From positions 1-5,413 of the forward strand of contig VBHI01000268.1 in assembly GCA_005881495.1 (NCBI GenBank): a DNA stretch of 5,413 bases, read 5' to 3'. A model generated the notes under the pieces. It was not told the DNA's origin, searched no databases, and saw only the letters and a list, made by a program, of their open reading frames with translations. Numbering within the stretch: position 1 is the first letter of the stretch; each line of letters starts with the position of its first letter. This document shows, in pieces, positions 3,707 through 5,413 of the stretch. This DNA is from Chloroflexota bacterium. Its GTDB lineage: Bacteria > Chloroflexota > Ktedonobacteria > Ktedonobacterales > Ktedonobacteraceae. The translations under genes were made by a program, and so were the position numbers.

Positions 3707-3773
3707 TGACGCATATCCTCGCCAAATTGATGTATTGACACATATCTCCCCGTTTTGGCGAACTTATGAGTCA
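3707..3773. repeat. Second motif cluster, probable end of the degenerate transposon
   Basis: Two direct copies, TGACGCATATCCTCGCCA (3707-3724) and TGACACATATCTCCCC (3736-3751), are followed by an inverted copy (3756-3773, TGACTCATAAGTTCGCCA on the minus strand). The last overlaps the 3' end and stop of the transposase pseudogene. The first two, with their flank, resemble 2886-2946. Placement at the transposase end suggests binding sites at an element terminus. The outer boundary cannot be fixed because the other end is outside the window. Confidence 0.5.
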
Positions 3774-5413
3774 AACGACAGGCATCCACTCCGCCGTTGC
3801 CCCACGGTCAATACCAACCGCCTGCCATCTGGAAGGTGAACTCCACTGGTATTCACTTTTCGACAGAGATCTTGCAGGTCTCGTCCCATTGCTCGGTGGT
3901 TGAATGGGCAGAAGTCGAGGCTCACCTCGTCTTGTGTTGCGGTAACCCAGCCGCTCAACTGGAAGAACGGCATCAGGTGTTCCCACCCACACGCTTGGTA
4001 GCTTTCTCCAAAGTAGTGATCCCGGACCCACATCCCCAGATTCGCGAGTCCGACCTTCAACAGCGTCATGAGCTGATCTTTGGTGTTATCCAGTTCCTGC
4101 ATTTCGCGTTCGCATGCTCGAAGCTCTTCTTGCTGGCGAGGAACGAGTCGCAGGGCTCGACACGACCGTTCACAGTGGTTCAGCTCGCGTTTTCCACCGA
4201 CGCTGGTGGCTTCGAGCAAGACGCGTCGATGATGTACTTCCCACTCTGCTTCTAGTTGCTGGGCTTTGATGGCAAGGAAGCGAGGCTCACCGGACTGGCC
4301 AATGGTCTCCATTGCCGTGACTTGCGCCAACAAGTCCTGCTGCCGTTGTTCCCAGATCACGACTTGCTGTTCTCGCACCTGGTTGGACGCGCGCATCTGG
4401 CGGAGCCGTTTGCGGCTCTCTCCCGCCAGTCGGTGCAAATGAGCGACGCGCTTCTCCAAGACCGTCCGTCGTTTGACCAATTCCGAGTTCACCACTCGCT
4501 CTTTCGCATATCCGTGATTGGTATCCAGGTTGAGAGGAATGAGCCAATCTCGGATCGCATTCTCCTGACAAGTCCAGCGCCGGAAGTACGTTTGGGCTAA
4601 CTCCACCGCATTGGCTTCCCCCGCCGTTGTCACGACAGGGATGAGCTTGGGTCTGGTAGGCGCAGGCAGTGCAGGCGTGGCTTGCCACTCCGGCTCCCAG
4701 AACTGTTGCTGCTCCGGGGCTAAATCGGCCTTCCATCGCTTACTTTCATCCGTTTCAGTTTCCGTTGCTGCTTCACAGACGATCAACTTACGCCAATCCC
4801 GAATCAGTGCGACCCGCACCGTCAACGGCTGGTCAGGCTGCGTAGAGCGTGGCAGTTGAAAGCGGGCTGCCGCCACTTCACAGACCACCGAGCCCTCCCG
4901 ATCCAAGCGCCAGGGGAGCCACTCTCCGGCTTCCGTAAACGACCCCTCATCCTTGTACTGGTTACTGCGTAGGAGCGTGATGACACGGGTGCGCGATGTC
5001 AGTCGCCTGCTCATAGCGCTGCAACAACTGAGGGGCGCCCTGCGTCAGATGCTGATCGCCTCGATGAGTGGTGGCCAGGAGTGGATGGCCCTAATCGTCA
5101 TGCAGCACCACTAACTCTCGACACCCCAAGATTTTTCCGCCAAGCTTGCCCACCGGTCCTCTGGGAACGAGCACGTCACTGTAGACGGCTTTGCGGTGTC
5201 CATCAACATAGAACACGGCCCTGTGCTCCTCCTGGGGTTGCCCGTCGTGCCACAAGGTCCATGTCCACTGTGCTACTGCATCAGTGAGACGCTCGTCTGC
5301 TCCGGCACGTGCCAACCGGGAGAGAAACTGTTCGACATAGGCGTAGCTGTAGGCACAGCCTCGCCCTGTCAGCAGTGCTAGCATGGTTCCTGTGTAGGTG
5401 CGCAGATCCCAGG
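3764..5413 (-). pseudogene. Decayed DDE transposase, N-terminus outside the window
   Basis: One transposase is spread over two frames. From the right edge the first frame reads WDLRTYTGTMLALL, a helical region, then the first catalytic block VFYVDGHRKAVYSD and VLVPRGPVGKLGGKILG, and meets an in-frame amber at 5093-5091 after LHDD. Similarity continues past it (GHPLLATTHRGDQH, LLQRYEQAT). The second frame (open from 5014 to 3764, 416 residues) takes over at RTRVITLLRSNQY, the strand that normally follows the second Asp. No Asp block is seen between, so a deletion probably removed it. The third acidic residue is E151 in YFRRWTCQENAIRDW, followed by LDTNHGYA. Residues about 175-320 are helical, Arg/Glu/Gln-rich and coiled-coil-like. 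The C-terminus enters the inverted motif at 3756-3773. Almost certainly inactive. Family is IS4-like or unclassified; not resolved. Confidence 0.8.

Noticed and set aside
3797..4600. Two plus-strand frames of 152 and 114 codons
   Set aside because: They are antisense shadows of the transposase, whose minus-strand frame has the conserved blocks.
4287..4736. A 149-codon minus-strand frame, plus another at 3771-4031
   Set aside because: Alternative frames within the 416-residue transposase frame; low complexity and no motif.

Overview
The window is an accessory, transposon-scarred stretch of bacterial DNA. The best guess for the host is a Ktedonobacteria-type Chloroflexota genome. That rests on resemblance from memory: a small coiled-coil protein starting MPTQEERIAALEQKT, an Rv3369-like PPOX protein, and a large DDE transposase with a QEN/DTNHGYAK block of a kind common in that phylum. 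No ribosomal or housekeeping gene is present to confirm it. Short host genes sit in AT-richer DNA, and the two transposase regions are visibly GC-richer.

Layout. (1) 1-224, minus: the 5' part of an unrecognised acidic protein that runs off the left edge. (2) 225-508: no conventional gene. A consensus -35 box, two hairpins and a strong terminator-like hairpin on the plus strand make this a candidate small-RNA locus. (3) 509-724, minus: a 71-residue Xre-type HTH regulator with a clear promoter and a likely autoregulatory operator. (4) 1011-2295: a complete-looking IS3-family element with 43-bp imperfect inverted repeats, a TCC target duplication, an intact orfB (D-D-E) and an orfA broken by two stop codons. 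(5) 2301-2540, plus: a 79-residue coiled-coil protein. The IS3 copy landed six bases upstream of its ATG and separated it from its probable Shine-Dalgarno sequence and promoter. (6) 2822-3048: a non-coding, MITE-like element built from a degenerate ~18-bp motif, TGACNCATANNNTCGCCA. (7) 3150-3575, minus: a PPOX (pyridoxamine-5'-phosphate-oxidase-like, probably F420-binding) protein, followed by an orphan C-terminal-looking reading frame. (8) 3707-3773: a second cluster of the same motif, abutting (9) 3764-5413, minus: a decayed DDE transposase with an amber stop, a frame change and an apparently lost second catalytic Asp, running off the right edge.

How the parts relate. The HTH gene and the coiled-coil gene were divergent neighbours before the IS3 insertion. 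The motif at 2822-3048 recurs at the 3' end of the large transposase, so the MITE-like unit and the degenerate element are probably related, with the PPOX gene between them. I found no defence system, CRISPR array, tRNA or rRNA. The least explained items are the shared motif clusters and the possible small RNA at 314-497.
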